From assembly GCF_037038585.1 (NCBI RefSeq), contig NC_092521.1:52708398-52772397 (forward strand): a DNA stretch of 64,000 nt. Reading direction: 5' to 3'. Positions 28,827 to 40,223 of this stretch are shown here, piece after piece. Numbering within the stretch: the stretch's first letter is position 1; the number at the start of each line of letters is the position of its first letter. Source of the DNA: Patagioenas fasciata. Its lineage: Eukaryota; Chordata; Aves; Columbiformes; Columbidae. Below the pieces are notes generated by a model that saw only the letters and a program-made list of their open reading frames with translations, searched no databases and was not told the origin of the DNA. Position numbers and translations under genes: made by a program.

Positions 28827-31800
28827 AGGTTTCTAACCACCACCTTAATTTTCCTTTTCTCTCTCCTGACATGTTACATTTAAACTCCTGAAACAGTGAA
28901 TTCTTCTTCTGGAAAACATCAAAATCAATTTAGCCCAATTTTAGTTCTTTTAAACCATGGCCTTTTCAATATGATGTCTAGGTCACAGATCAAGGAGAAA
29001 AAGATGTACCACACAAGGGCATGTCTGACCCAGACCTCTGAAGCACTGATTTTTATCAAATGACCTGTGTGCGAGAGTTGATCACAACGCATCTGAAATG
29101 GTACTAAGCGCAATGTAAATAGCTTTCTGTAAACAAACACATGCGGATACAAATAAACATGAGGGGTAGGTAGGGGGGCAAAAGAGAAGTCGGTTTAGAC
29201 ATATTTTTAATTTGGTTGTAAAAGGGTAAACTGTTCCATCAACATTACACAAAACACGTGTCTCACCAGGGCGAGATCTGACATTACTCAGCATTCCCTG
29301 TGCTGTTCCTTCCATGTGGGGTGGGCAGGCAGGAGCTGGTGTACACACTGTCCAGTTTCCCACTTAGTATGAATGAAAGAACACAACACAGAGCACAAGC
29401 ACACTATTGCGTGTATTCATTCCTTAAAGTAAATTCAGTCCAAGCCTTCCTTGGACGGAGCCAGTGTTAGGGATTAAGCCAGGGCTGAATGCCCAGTCAA
29501 ACAAATGCCATTTACAAACCTAGACTTTGCACTTCAGTAAATGCAGGGATGACCAGCACTAAGAAGTCAGGTCACTGGTCCCAAAATACTTTTAAAATTG
29601 CATAATCACTCTTTCTAGCAGGATAACTAGATCTAACTGAAACCCTCCTCATTTAATCCACTGTTTTGAAAACAAACGATACTGGCAACTGGAAAAGAAA
29701 CATCACAGATACAGGTTTTAATTACTGTAGCAGGGCAGTTCCACCTCAGGATCCTGATGTTTGAGTTATGACATTTTGCAGGGTGCTGCAGGAACTTGGT
29801 GTGTGGCTGCTTTTAGCTTATCGAAAGGACACAGAATGATTTAGCTTAAACCTCTTTCCTGGAGGTTCATGCTGACAAATTTTACCTTAGGCTTCCTATA
29901 ACCTACCAGCATATACACAATGGTAGTTACCCCATCAGAGTCTACATGCAGTAACTCTGAGCAAAGAAATTCAAATATGTCACCTTTACCTTTACCTAGA
30001 CCTCCAGTCCCAGTTTCTTACACAAAACATGTCTCACAAAAACTAATTTAATTATTTTCAGTTTAAAAATTCCCTTTTTATCCTCTCCTCCTACCTTTTT
30101 AACTTTTTTTTCTTAAATGGTGAAATAAACATTAATGAAGGAAGTACTCATCTGTTGCAAACTGCTGCATGATCATTATAGACTTATTGTAGTGCTTTAG
30201 CACCAACTTTATATGTCTGGCTGTGCCTGTGAAGGCATTCTGTTAATTACAGAAAAAAAGGAGTGATTCTTAACAAACCTGAACTTTGACAACTAATTCA
30301 CTATCTTAGTAGCAGATACTGAAACAGCTGTGTTACAATTAAGCTCCAGAAGTATGTCAGTGCTATCACTTGGAATTGAAGCTACATAGAACAAGGGAGG
30401 ACTATAACCAATGTCAAGGTCTCCCCATGGTTAGAGAAAATACAAGAACCTAATTCTTCTGCTTCAGAAGATAAAAATTTTGAGTAATAATTTCATGGGT
30501 ATAAAAGTTAAAATCATGATAAAACACTATCAGATTTGGAACAGTTCAAATACATTCTCAGTGCTCATTATGCTGGACACACATGTCACCTCTTAGTAAG
30601 GCACTAAGAACATACAGTACCTAAATATAGGCACTGTAATGTTAACATTTGGATCCAACTCCCCCATCAAAGTCTCCATCTTTCATTCTTAAATGGGGAT
30701 CATGACTTGCCCACAATAACATGGCAGATGAGGACTTGCAAAGAACCACAGCATCACATTGTTTCCCATGCTGTAAATGCAGACAGACTAGAAGTGCCCA
30801 AAAGCTGCTGGTGAAGACAACAGCAGCCATTTCTGCAACTTCTGCTCTTTTGGAAATAAAGATTATTCAGGGCATCAAGAGCTGCAGGATCAAAGATCGC
30901 TACAACTCTTCACTGAAGTCTAAGTCTAAGCCCCCAGGCCTGGGATAACAGCTAATCTGCCAGAAGAGTTAGCTGAATCCAAGGCTAACTATCTTTAAAC
31001 TGACTTGGTTACTGTTTCTACCTCTGGATCAGCATTGCTCTCACCTAGGCCCAGATTCCTTGTGTATACCTGAGCCACAGTGCTTCCTGACCCAGCTATC
31101 ACAAAGCTTCAAACTGCCGTCTTATGTCCAAGACCCCCCTCTCCCATTCAGTAATATTCTCATATTTTATCAGGACTCCTCCTCAGTGTTGTAATTCTAG
31201 TTGGACACCTTCAGGCACCATCACACAAAAAAAACCCCAACCCAAAACATATGGTACTCAGGCTCAGCAAAGGAATTTCTCAATCAGTTGCTTTATTATT
31301 ATGTTGAGAAGTGCTGCAGAGTCCCAGAACTGGGTAAAGCTTGGCCTTGCCTCCACAGCAGTCCAAGCTGTGTCAGTGTTTCAAGCCAAAGATTTTCTGC
31401 TTCCTCTCTCTCCCAATGCCCCTGTTGACAGAAAAAACAGGTCTGCCTCCCACCTCTCTTTTCAGCCAAGCAGGCTCTGCCTGTTTGTTACACACTCCTG
31501 CTGAGAAGCAGCAGGTCTATCAGCCCTGCTCGTTCTCTTCTGTAAAAAACAAAGTAAAATACAAAATTTTTCAAAAAATCCAGAGCCCTCCACTTCAAGG
31601 ACTTAGTTGAGTAGGTCTGACATAGAACCAAAAATTGTCCTATCATGGCTGTTTTCTAAAATGTCTAAACATTTTTTGGGGGGAAGAGAGCTCATAATTC
31701 AAAATGGGTGTCCTAATGTGGTCTCCATTTTGAAAAGTGCAAAATTCTCCAGCAAAATAAGGATAGTAATCTTCCAGACAGATTATGATGCTGATGCAGA

Positions 31801-32607
31801 AAACAGAAGTCTTTATAAAGTATATGAAGATAATTTTATAAAGTATCTATGATACTTTTTTACCCCGGCACCATGTGGAGAAACACAGACATGTTATACA
31901 GATTAGATTCCCCAGGGGCAAAAAGGAAATTTCAGGACACAAGTTTATATCACTCATCATACAAGTGAAGCAGTGCTAATTAACGAATTGTTCTCACTGG
32001 GCAGGCAGCTTTCAAGGGTCTTGTTTTCATGTCCATAAATCAGATTTTGTTAGAAAGCAAAGTGACCAGCGACAGTTGCAGCAAAATCCAAGAGCTTTTT
32101 TCCTAAGATAGAATTTTGTAAAGTCTGTGCAATGCCTGATGTCTGCCTCTTGTTTTTCATTAAAAATAAGCACTCAGCACCTCTAATAATTTTGGTACAG
32201 ACCACGAAGAGCTGGATTAAAGCTGAACAGAAATGTAAGCTTTCAGGACCTAAAGGACAAACTGAGGTTATCACTTCAAATGCTTTAAAAGATGAATGTA
32301 CAATTTGACCTGAACCAAACTTCAAAGTCAGTGAAGGCCAAGTGGAGATAAAAAGAAAAATGAAAAAGATTTCAGCAATTACTTAGCACTGATATTTCAG
32401 GAGTAGAGAAACAACATGTACTTAGGTCAGAAGAAGCCTCCATGCCTCTGATAAATAACCTGATACTTAAAAAACAAACAAAACCCCCAACAAACACTAA
32501 AACTGTGACATACATTATTTTACACTCTTAATTCATTCTTTTCATGTTACAGTATAAATAGCAGTTATACTATAAGAAACAGTCATTGATGTCCTTCAAA
32601 TAAACAA

Positions 32608-32710
32608 CAGCAAGAGGGAAAACAACAAGAAGAGAAAGAGTAGCAAGGGGAGGGAAATAGTAGCAAGGGGGGAAGAGAGGGAAAAAGAGAGAAGAATGGG
32701 GGAAAAATTA
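32608..32710. repeat. Purine-rich tract with a short internal direct repeat
   Basis: About 100 bases are dominated by G and A on the plus strand, nearly uninterrupted from about 32661 on. The 12-mer AGTAGCAAGGGG occurs twice, at 32639-32650 and about 32660-32671, suggesting local slippage duplication. Confidence 0.75.
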
Positions 32711-33039
32711 TTTTTCCACCCTACCACTAACATAGAGATCTATATGAACATGGGGTGGGGAGAGGCAATTTCCTTCCCAAATAAATAAAATTTACCACAA
32801 TTATCCTTATGGACCCATTGACAGCCATCTCTGTAGAATTTTACTGCTTCAAAATAACATTTTCTCAATGGAGAATTATCCAAGTTTCTTATGAAAGGCT
32901 TGAGAATTCTGGGGTCTCCCAAGCATATAATTCACTGTAACAGCTAGAAGGGCTTGGAAAATACAACTAAAGAAATAAGTGGCATGTGGGAACCCTTGCC
33001 AAAACTCCCTATCAGCTTATTGCCTCCCTACATACTGGC

Positions 33040-33626
33040 TTGTGTCAGAAATAGCGTGGCCAGCAAGACTAGGGATGTGACTGTCCCCCTGTATTTGGTG
33101 CTGGTGAGGTCATATCTCAAATCCTGTGTTCAGTTTTGGGCCCTTCACTACAAGAAAGACATTGAGGTGCTGGAAGGAGTGCAGAGAAGGGCAATGAAAC
33201 TTGTGAGGGGGCCTGGAGCACAAGTTTGATGAGGAGCGGTTAAGGGAACTGGGGCTGTTTGGCCTGGAGAAAAGGAGGCTGAGGGGAGACCTTATCTCTG
33301 TCTACAGCTATCTGTAGCATGGAGGGTGTCGGGCTCTTCTCCCAAGTAACGAATTATAGGATGAGAGAAAATGGCTTCAAGTTGTACCAGGGGAGGTTTA
33401 GACGGGATATTAGGAAAAATTTATTCACTGAAAGGGTTGTGAGGCATTGGAACAGGCTGCCCAGGGAAGTAGTTGAGTCACCATTGCTAGAGGTGTTTAA
33501 AAGGCATGTAGATGTGGTGCTTAAGGACATGGTTTATTGGAGGACTTGGTGGTGTCAGGTTGCTGGTTGGACTTGATGATCTTAAAGGTCTTTTCCAACC
33601 TAAACAATTCTATGATTCAATGATTC
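33040..33626 (+). mobile_element. CR1 LINE, 5'-truncated, with degraded reverse-transcriptase C-terminus
   Basis: The frame at 32954-33229 reads [20 protein letters not shown] then [15 protein letters not shown], the usual CR1 pol C-terminal block. After a frame change, 33319-33576 reads [20 protein letters not shown] and [11 protein letters not shown], the region just before the CR1 3' end. The nucleotide landmark GGAACAGGCTGCCCAGGGA is present and the element ends in ATTCTATGATTCAATGATTC. Frameshifts and stops make it a dead copy. No 5' promoter part is present. Confidence 0.95.
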
Positions 33627-36600
33627 CCACGCCTTTCTCCTGCTGCAATCTTTACATCTGCAGTGAGTTTTTAGATGATAATTCTACAAGCAGTTAAATA
33701 TGACTTTTAGGTTAGTTACTGGCAGCAGCATGGTCAAAACATATGATTTGGTGGTTTTGGACCAACAAATGCTCTACCAGCTAGAGCTGCCCCAGTCTCC
33801 TTGCCAAAATTAACTAGTTAATCTGTTGGCAGATTAGTAATGATGAGGAACTATTTCCAACTAATCATTATTTAATATGAAATGAGTTCATGGTCTCAGG
33901 ATGGTTCTGTTTGTCAGGTGGCCTTACATAATTTTCCCTCACTGTTGACACTGGGGCTTTTGGCACACATTCCGCAGACAACACCTGCCTTGCTAGAATT
34001 CAGATATGTAATTCATTACTAGTTCAGCTCCCCTGATATACTAATCAGAGAAACCACAGCTCAGATAAGGATGGGCTTTTTGTTGTTGTTTTGGCTAGGA
34101 CATTCGTATCTGACTCAGAGAAGGACTAAATAGCACAATCATAAAAAATTCCAGTCTTGTCTCTGCAGCAGGTTCTACATTCACTGCCACCTGCAAAACC
34201 ATTCCAGTAAGCTATAAGTTAGCCACACTGGTACGCCAGCAGAGAGATCACTGACAAAATTATCTCCTTGACAGTAAGTAGTGAGCTCAGAATCACATGC
34301 ACACCCACATTAGCTCACTGTCCAAGTTAAACCCCCCCATGTTAATTTCCTAGGGAAGTATAACCTGTGCCCACAAATTCTCTGAGGCATCCAGGTACAT
34401 TTTGGCCTCTTTTATAGCCAGTCTGCAAACTGCACTGCCCAAATACAGGGCCTCTCATCACTCGCCGCTCCTGTCTTAAAGACCTTCTGCAAACCATCTC
34501 CTCTCTCTGTTCCTTAGTCTGGGTAGTGCTTACAGTTTCTTTTTCAGCCTTTAGCCCTTTTTCACATGAACGGCCCACGTGGTAAGCAGTTAAACCATGC
34601 TCTGTCTACCGCAGGAGGCACTTCGTTGTGTAACCCTGCATAACTACCTGTACATCTATATGGAGCATACCAAGTACCATTTCACTGCTACTGTGTAACT
34701 TCAGAGCTGCCTGGTTGGCCAGACTGCCTTCCTACCATACTGAAGTGCCCTGAAAATATTAAGCATATATGGTAGTTTTAAATAAAGGCAAAGGATGCAT
34801 ACCAAAACAGCACAAAGTAATCTTGAGAACTTGGTCCTTTTCGTGGCAATGCAAATAGCATCATATATAACTGCAGATAACCTTTTTCCCAACATTTGCT
34901 AAGCAGTAAGAGTCATTCTGGTTTTACAGATAGGGAAAGACCACGGCTGGTTCCCCAGACCAAGTCCTTCAGTATCGGATACAAAAGTCAGGTCCCTTGA
35001 CTCTCAATTCCCCTATTCTAATGACAGCTGTCCACATATCTAAGATGTATTTCAAATGTGTTGTAAATTATCAAGTACAAATATTACAATTTGACACCGC
35101 AAATATCACAAAAAGCCTAGAACCAGGTTAAAATCTGAGGTCTGGGCACTGGTGGTTATGTTGTGTCTTCAGGGCTGGACATAATTTTTTTCAAACTGTA
35201 ACTGCTGTGATCACTGCTATTGACAAAACAGGATCACCAACTCTTCAAGATTTGATAGCCATGAAAGTACAAGCTAGTAAACTGGGTGTCATAAATCAGA
35301 ACCTGCTCTGTCCTCAGAGTAAGTACGTGGAAATTTAAATAAGAACATCTAAAATTATCCTCTTAGGTTTTGTGAAGCAACATGAGAAGCTGAACATCCT
35401 AACTACCTTGCAAATATTCACTCCTGTTTGTATTTTAAAATACATCAAAATTATCTCCTTGGCACTCTCAAGAGAAGGGGGATTTCCTCCATTCTCAGCA
35501 CCAAAGCAAGAGGCAAGACCACACAGCTCTGCCAGCCAGCCAGCAACAGAGGTTCACAGATAATCTCTCACTTGGATATTAATTATGGTTTGGTTTAATG
35601 TTTCATAACCTCTTTGACCTCCAAGTCTTTACGTAGGCAACTGTGTGCTTTGAATTTACAGGAAAAGCCACTGCTTTAACTAGTTTGATAGAACTGATTT
35701 TCATTACTTATTCAAAATTGAAAATAAATACTCCAAACACAATAGTTGAAAGCATCACTATTATCAGCAATAGAAATAAAAGCCTTGTCATCAGTTACCC
35801 ATAATTTAAATTCCATTGTTGATCTATTGCAATTAAAAAGAAGAGGAAGATAACTGAACGTATTACTGACTTCTTTGTGCTGGACCCTTGAACTCTGACT
35901 AGGGCACAATTCAAACAAGCCAAGCTACTGCTTTCACAGCTTTGCACAGAACTAACTTCACCAAGACAAACAGTTGTTTTGGTGTAGTTGAGTTTGTTTG
36001 TTTGTTTTCATTTGAGTTGGTTGGTTGGTTGGTTTTGTGGAGCGAAATCAAGTAGATTTGGTGTGAATAAGTCACTCATCATCTGTGCAGCCACTGTAGT
36101 TATGCTTGTGGGTTTGTAACTGTAAGCAGCCCAACTTGGTTTTACAAGCACAAGTGATCCATCAAATCTTTAAAACACCCAAATAGTTCCACAGGGAATA
36201 AAATGCTTTTCACGTTTACCCACACCTTTGTGCCTCACATTTGTATTTTCCCATTTCACCTAAAATACAAATTTTGACTGCCTTTTTCTGTTGTGCTGGG
36301 GGAAATTTTCAATACCCGATTGTGGGTTTGTCATGGTCTAAGAACATAACTGAACTCCTGTCAAAGCCTTTCCTTCCATGGAGAGATTTAACCTTTCCCC
36401 ACTCAATCACTTCCAAGAACAAAGCATCTTTAATAATTTGTGTTCTGTAAAATTTATCTGAAACTGGCCTACAGTTTATAAAGTTACTGAGGAACCTGGG
36501 CAGACCAGCAGACAAAGGCAACACATTTGTGTAGACCTCCTTTCCTTAAGAATCCCAGCTAAAATTCCTGAGCCAGTTCTCCTATAATTTATGAACTATA

Positions 36601-38604
36601 ACACTTCCAAGTTCATTCAGTACCCTTTATTGCCTGCTTAGAGGAGCACTCATTTGTTCCTAAGAGGAAACTCCATGCCAAAGCAGTACCTGATAACTCC
36701 AACCCCTACCTGGACCCTCTGAAGCCTTTGCCATGTTTCTGACCAAGTATTAAGGGTACAGCTTCCCTGAGATAGGCCATGTAGTCAGAGTACACTAAGT
36801 TTTTTGTTTCATCTCTGTTCAACATCCATGAAGCTCACAGTTCCTGCTGCTTGCTTAGCTTTGAACAGGAGCAGTACGTTATATTAAAGAAAAGATGACC
36901 AGCCAGCCCAGAAGCAGCTCTGATAGCATCTGTGAGGGCTCTGCCCCACTTTTATTGAAATCCCCAAGTTCCAATGGCATTAGATGATGTTTCAAAACAG
37001 CATTAGGCACACTCAAGGCCCATTCAAACAACAACAAAAAAGTACTGCCGTGATTTACAATGCATCAGGCAATGACTCGTATAACTGGCTCCCCTGAGAG
37101 CTCTTTTGAAGCATACATGAGTCAACAGACTGACAGCAAAGCACAATATGCCATCACCAGGCATTCACAGGCAGCCTCACTGTTTCTTCTGCAGCATGTC
37201 TTATTCTCCTGTCTCTAGTATATCTCTTTTATGTCCCCCTCTGGCTCTGTCAAAGCAAGTTACATTTTATCAATTTGCAGATCAGGTCCATTCATATTGT
37301 AGAAATTAAATTAATGAGAAGTGCAGCATCCTTGAATGCTAGCAGAACTAGAAGTCACAGCACTTTACCTCACTGAAGTCTGTGGAAGATTTTAAGTTTT
37401 TCCATAAATCTGAACCAGGCCAAAGTCTCAGTTGCATATTCTAAGGCCATCTAAACACTAAGTATGGGTGCTTAAGTAATGCTGAGAAGCTCCAAGAAGC
37501 TTACTTGTCCACACAGTCTGCAGTCCTAGGTGGTCTTGTGTTCATGGATCTCCACCAACACCTGCTTGCCTTTCTGCTGTCTTAAGCTACTCCTGACATT
37601 AGGCCACCAAGAAGTCTAACTGTATTTGTACTGAATTTTACGCTTTTGAAGCATAATGGACATTTCTGACAGGGTCACTGTATTTCTAAACAGCAGTTAA
37701 GAAGTTGTTTGGTCACTTCAGAGAAAGTATGTTGCTGAAAATAATCATCAGCATCACTTTCTTAGAAGTTGTCATGCATAACACTGTTTTGTGGACATGA
37801 AAGTCTGAAGCTGGCTATGAGACTGAAAAGTAGTCTAGCTATATTAGTGTGGTATTTTATCAACACTAAGCCTTGCATCTCAGCTAATTAGTGAAGCATG
37901 AATACCACAATGACAAGATCATACTGCTACCAGGGCTCAAAATTAATCAGCATGACACATGTCACTTGGACAGAACTTAAATTTTGGCCAGTCTACAGAG
38001 TACTGATACAGAAGTGTCTCATTTCACAGCAGATGTCTGCAAAACACACACACCAGAATGATCATTTCTGCTAGGCATTCCACTCACTAAGCCTTCCAAA
38101 AATAACGTTGTTACCAAATTTGAAAAATAGTATCTTCCATCTGCACATGTATTATTATTAGTGTAGTAAGACAACAAGGAACATTGATAAAATGCCATTG
38201 TCAAGAATCAGAGCTAGATAACTAACAGCATTGTCTGCATATTTACACACACACACAGATCTACGCAAACAGTGCTTAATGTTCTCTGCTTTGTGTTTCT
38301 TCTAAGATTTCTACCAACAGGAAAGGTCAGGACAGGTTACTACATTTTATATATACGTTCATAAGCACATACATATTTGTAAGGTCAGGACATATTCATA
38401 CATATAGAACAGCACATCAGTCTTAAGTGCGCACAAGACAGCAAAAAAAGATTAGATAAATGCACTCTGTGTTATTATTCTTTTCCTCTTAGATTTATAG
38501 GATCTACCCATGAAATTAAATTTTCGTTTATTAGCAATGTTCATGCTCTCATATCAAGACTATAGATACATTAACTGTATTACTAAAAATAAAGAAATAA
38601 ACCA
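33627..38604. other. Intergenic DNA between two CR1 copies
   Basis: No gene is recognised. A GTTT/GGTT simple-repeat patch lies at 35990-36042 and (CA)n-like runs are near 38247-38258. Open frames are all short. Confidence 0.4.
35990..36042. repeat. TTTG / TTGG tetranucleotide repeat patch
   Basis: Three to four units of TTTG are followed, after a short gap, by four units of GGTT (TTGGTTGGTTGGTTGG). It is a compound microsatellite. Confidence 0.8.
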
Positions 38605-39698
38605 TGAGATGGATCATGAACTAGCTGAATGGCAGAGGTTGTGATCAACAGTGCAAAGTCTGGTTGAAGGCCTGTAGTTAGTGGGGTTCCCCCAGTGTCA
38701 GTGTTAGGTCCCATCCAGTTCAACCTGTTCATCAGTGACCTGGGGGAAGAGACTGAGTGCACCCTCAGCAAGTTTGCTTACGATACCAAACTGGGAGGAA
38801 GGGCTGACACACCAGAAGGCTGTGCCACCATTCAACGAGACCTGGACAGACTGGAGGAGTGGGCAGAGAAGAACCTCATGATGTTTAACAAGAGCAAGTA
38901 TAGGGTCCTGCACCTGGGGAATAATAACTCCAGGTACCAGTACAGGTTAGGGGCGGACCTACTGGAAAGCAGCACTGCAGAGAAGGATCTGGGAGTTCTG
39001 GTGTACAACAGGTTGACCATGAGTCAACAATGTGCCCTTGTGGCTGAGAAGGCCAACAGTATCCCAGGGTGCATTAAGAAGAGTGTGACCAGCAGGTCAA
39101 GGGAGGTTCTTCTCCCTCTCTACTCTACCCTGGTGAGGCCACCTCTGCAGTACTGCATCCAGTTCTGGGCTCTCCAGTTCAAGAAGGACAAGGAATTACT
39201 GGAGGAGTCCCGCGGTGGGCTATGAAGATGATTAGGGGCCTAGAGCACATTTCTTATGAAGAGAGACAGAGAGAGCTGTCAGAGACACTGGACTGACAGA
39301 GAGAGACCCAGAGACACTGGGTCTGTTCAGCCTGAAGACGAGAAGGCTGAGAGGCGATCTCATCAATGTTTATAAATATCTGAAGGGTGAGTGTCAAGAG
39401 CATGGGACCAGACTCCTTTCAGTGATGCCCAACGATACGATGAGGGGTAGTGGGCACAGACTGAAGCACAGGAGGTTCCATCTGAATATATGGAAAAACT
39501 TCTTTACTTCAAGGGTGCCAAAGCACTGGAACAGGCTGCCCAGAGAGGCTGTGGAGCCTCCTCCTCTTCAGACATTTAAGACCTGCGTGGACACATTCCT
39601 GTGGAAACTAGTCTAGGTGAATGTGCGCTAGCAGGTGGGTTGGGTTAGATGATCTCCACAGGTGCCTTCCAACCCCAACCAGTCTATGATTCTGTGAA
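38605..39698 (+). mobile_element. CR1 LINE, about 1.1 kb, 5'-truncated and inactive
   Basis: A 176-aa frame at 38695-39225 shows CR1 reverse-transcriptase C-terminal features: a [16 protein letters not shown] block (mutated from the LGP-LFN-INDL type), [36 protein letters not shown] and [20 protein letters not shown]. Downstream, 39422-39616 gives the terminal NIWKNFFTSRVPKHWNRLPR block. The nucleotide end has TTCCAACCCCAACCAGTCTATGATTCTGTGA. The YADD-type catalytic motif appears changed (FAYDTK). A stop near 39225 and a 30-base internal duplication near 39265-39320 break the frame. It is the longest repeat in the window. Confidence 0.95.
39265..39320 (+). repeat. Imperfect tandem duplication inside the CR1 copy
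   Basis: Two units of about 27 bases, GACAGAGAGAG...GAGACACTGG, start at 39265 and 39295 (period 30). They replace the usual single GAGAGACTGAGAGAGCTGGG-like CR1 segment. This is a private rearrangement of this copy or subfamily. Confidence 0.7.
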
Positions 39699-40000
39699 AC
39701 AGTAGAGCACTCTATAAAAGCAGCCATTTTCTCTCAGTATTTTATTTCCATAGCATAGAACAGGCCTCGTTTAAACATCTGCATTTACAAAATACTGTGT
39801 AATACAACATCAGTGAATACCCATATTCAGAGAAAATAACAGCTGTCAGAGTTTTAACCTCTATACAATGTGAAGCTATTCCCCTTCTAAAAAAGAAACA
39901 ATTTGAGAAATCATGTTTTGGAAGATGACACTACCACCAGATTCATCACCAGGTAATGAGTACTGTCTCTTATATAATCCTTATCTCTTTCTCCCTCAAA

Positions 40001-40050
40001 TATATGTATATGTGTGTGTGTGTGTGTGTGTGTATGTGTGTGTGTGTGTT
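40001..40050. repeat. (TG)n microsatellite with TATATG lead-in
   Basis: TATATGTATA is followed by about 20 TG units, interrupted once by TA. Probably length-polymorphic. Confidence 0.95.
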
Positions 40051-40119
40051 AAAGAATCAGATAAACACTTTTAAAGGAGGATAAGAACAGGAGATAAAAA
40101 CAGTTTAAAGGAGAAAACT

Positions 40120-40223
40120 AAAAAAAAAAAAAAAAAACCACACCACCACACAAACCCCCACACAAAAGAAACAAACAAACAAACCCCCACCCAACCAACC
40201 CAACACAACAAAAAAACACAACA
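40120..40223. repeat. A/C-only low-complexity tract with poly-A head
   Basis: An A run of about 18 bases opens a 104-base stretch with no T and one G (at 40168), including AAAC, CCAA and CCCCCA units. The complementary strand is entirely G/T-rich. It lies 70 bases from the (TG)n repeat. Confidence 0.9.

Larger units (their letters stand above)
24181..33039. other. Gene-poor intergenic DNA
   Basis: No gene or clear repeat copy is seen. Simple runs include a T tract at 26415-26431, an A-rich tract at 28796-28826 and a purine-rich tract at 32608-32710. Open frames such as 31124-31504 (126 aa) and 25363-25611 show no known domain. Confidence 0.4.

Noticed and set aside
30680-30760. Faint resemblance to a MIR-type SINE (ACTTGCCCACAATAACATGG)
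   Set aside because: Only a short stretch looks similar and the core and flanks do not follow. Too weak to report.
38695-39225. 176-aa frame as a host gene
   Set aside because: It is the CR1 reverse-transcriptase C-terminus, truncated at both ends and with a changed catalytic-region motif.
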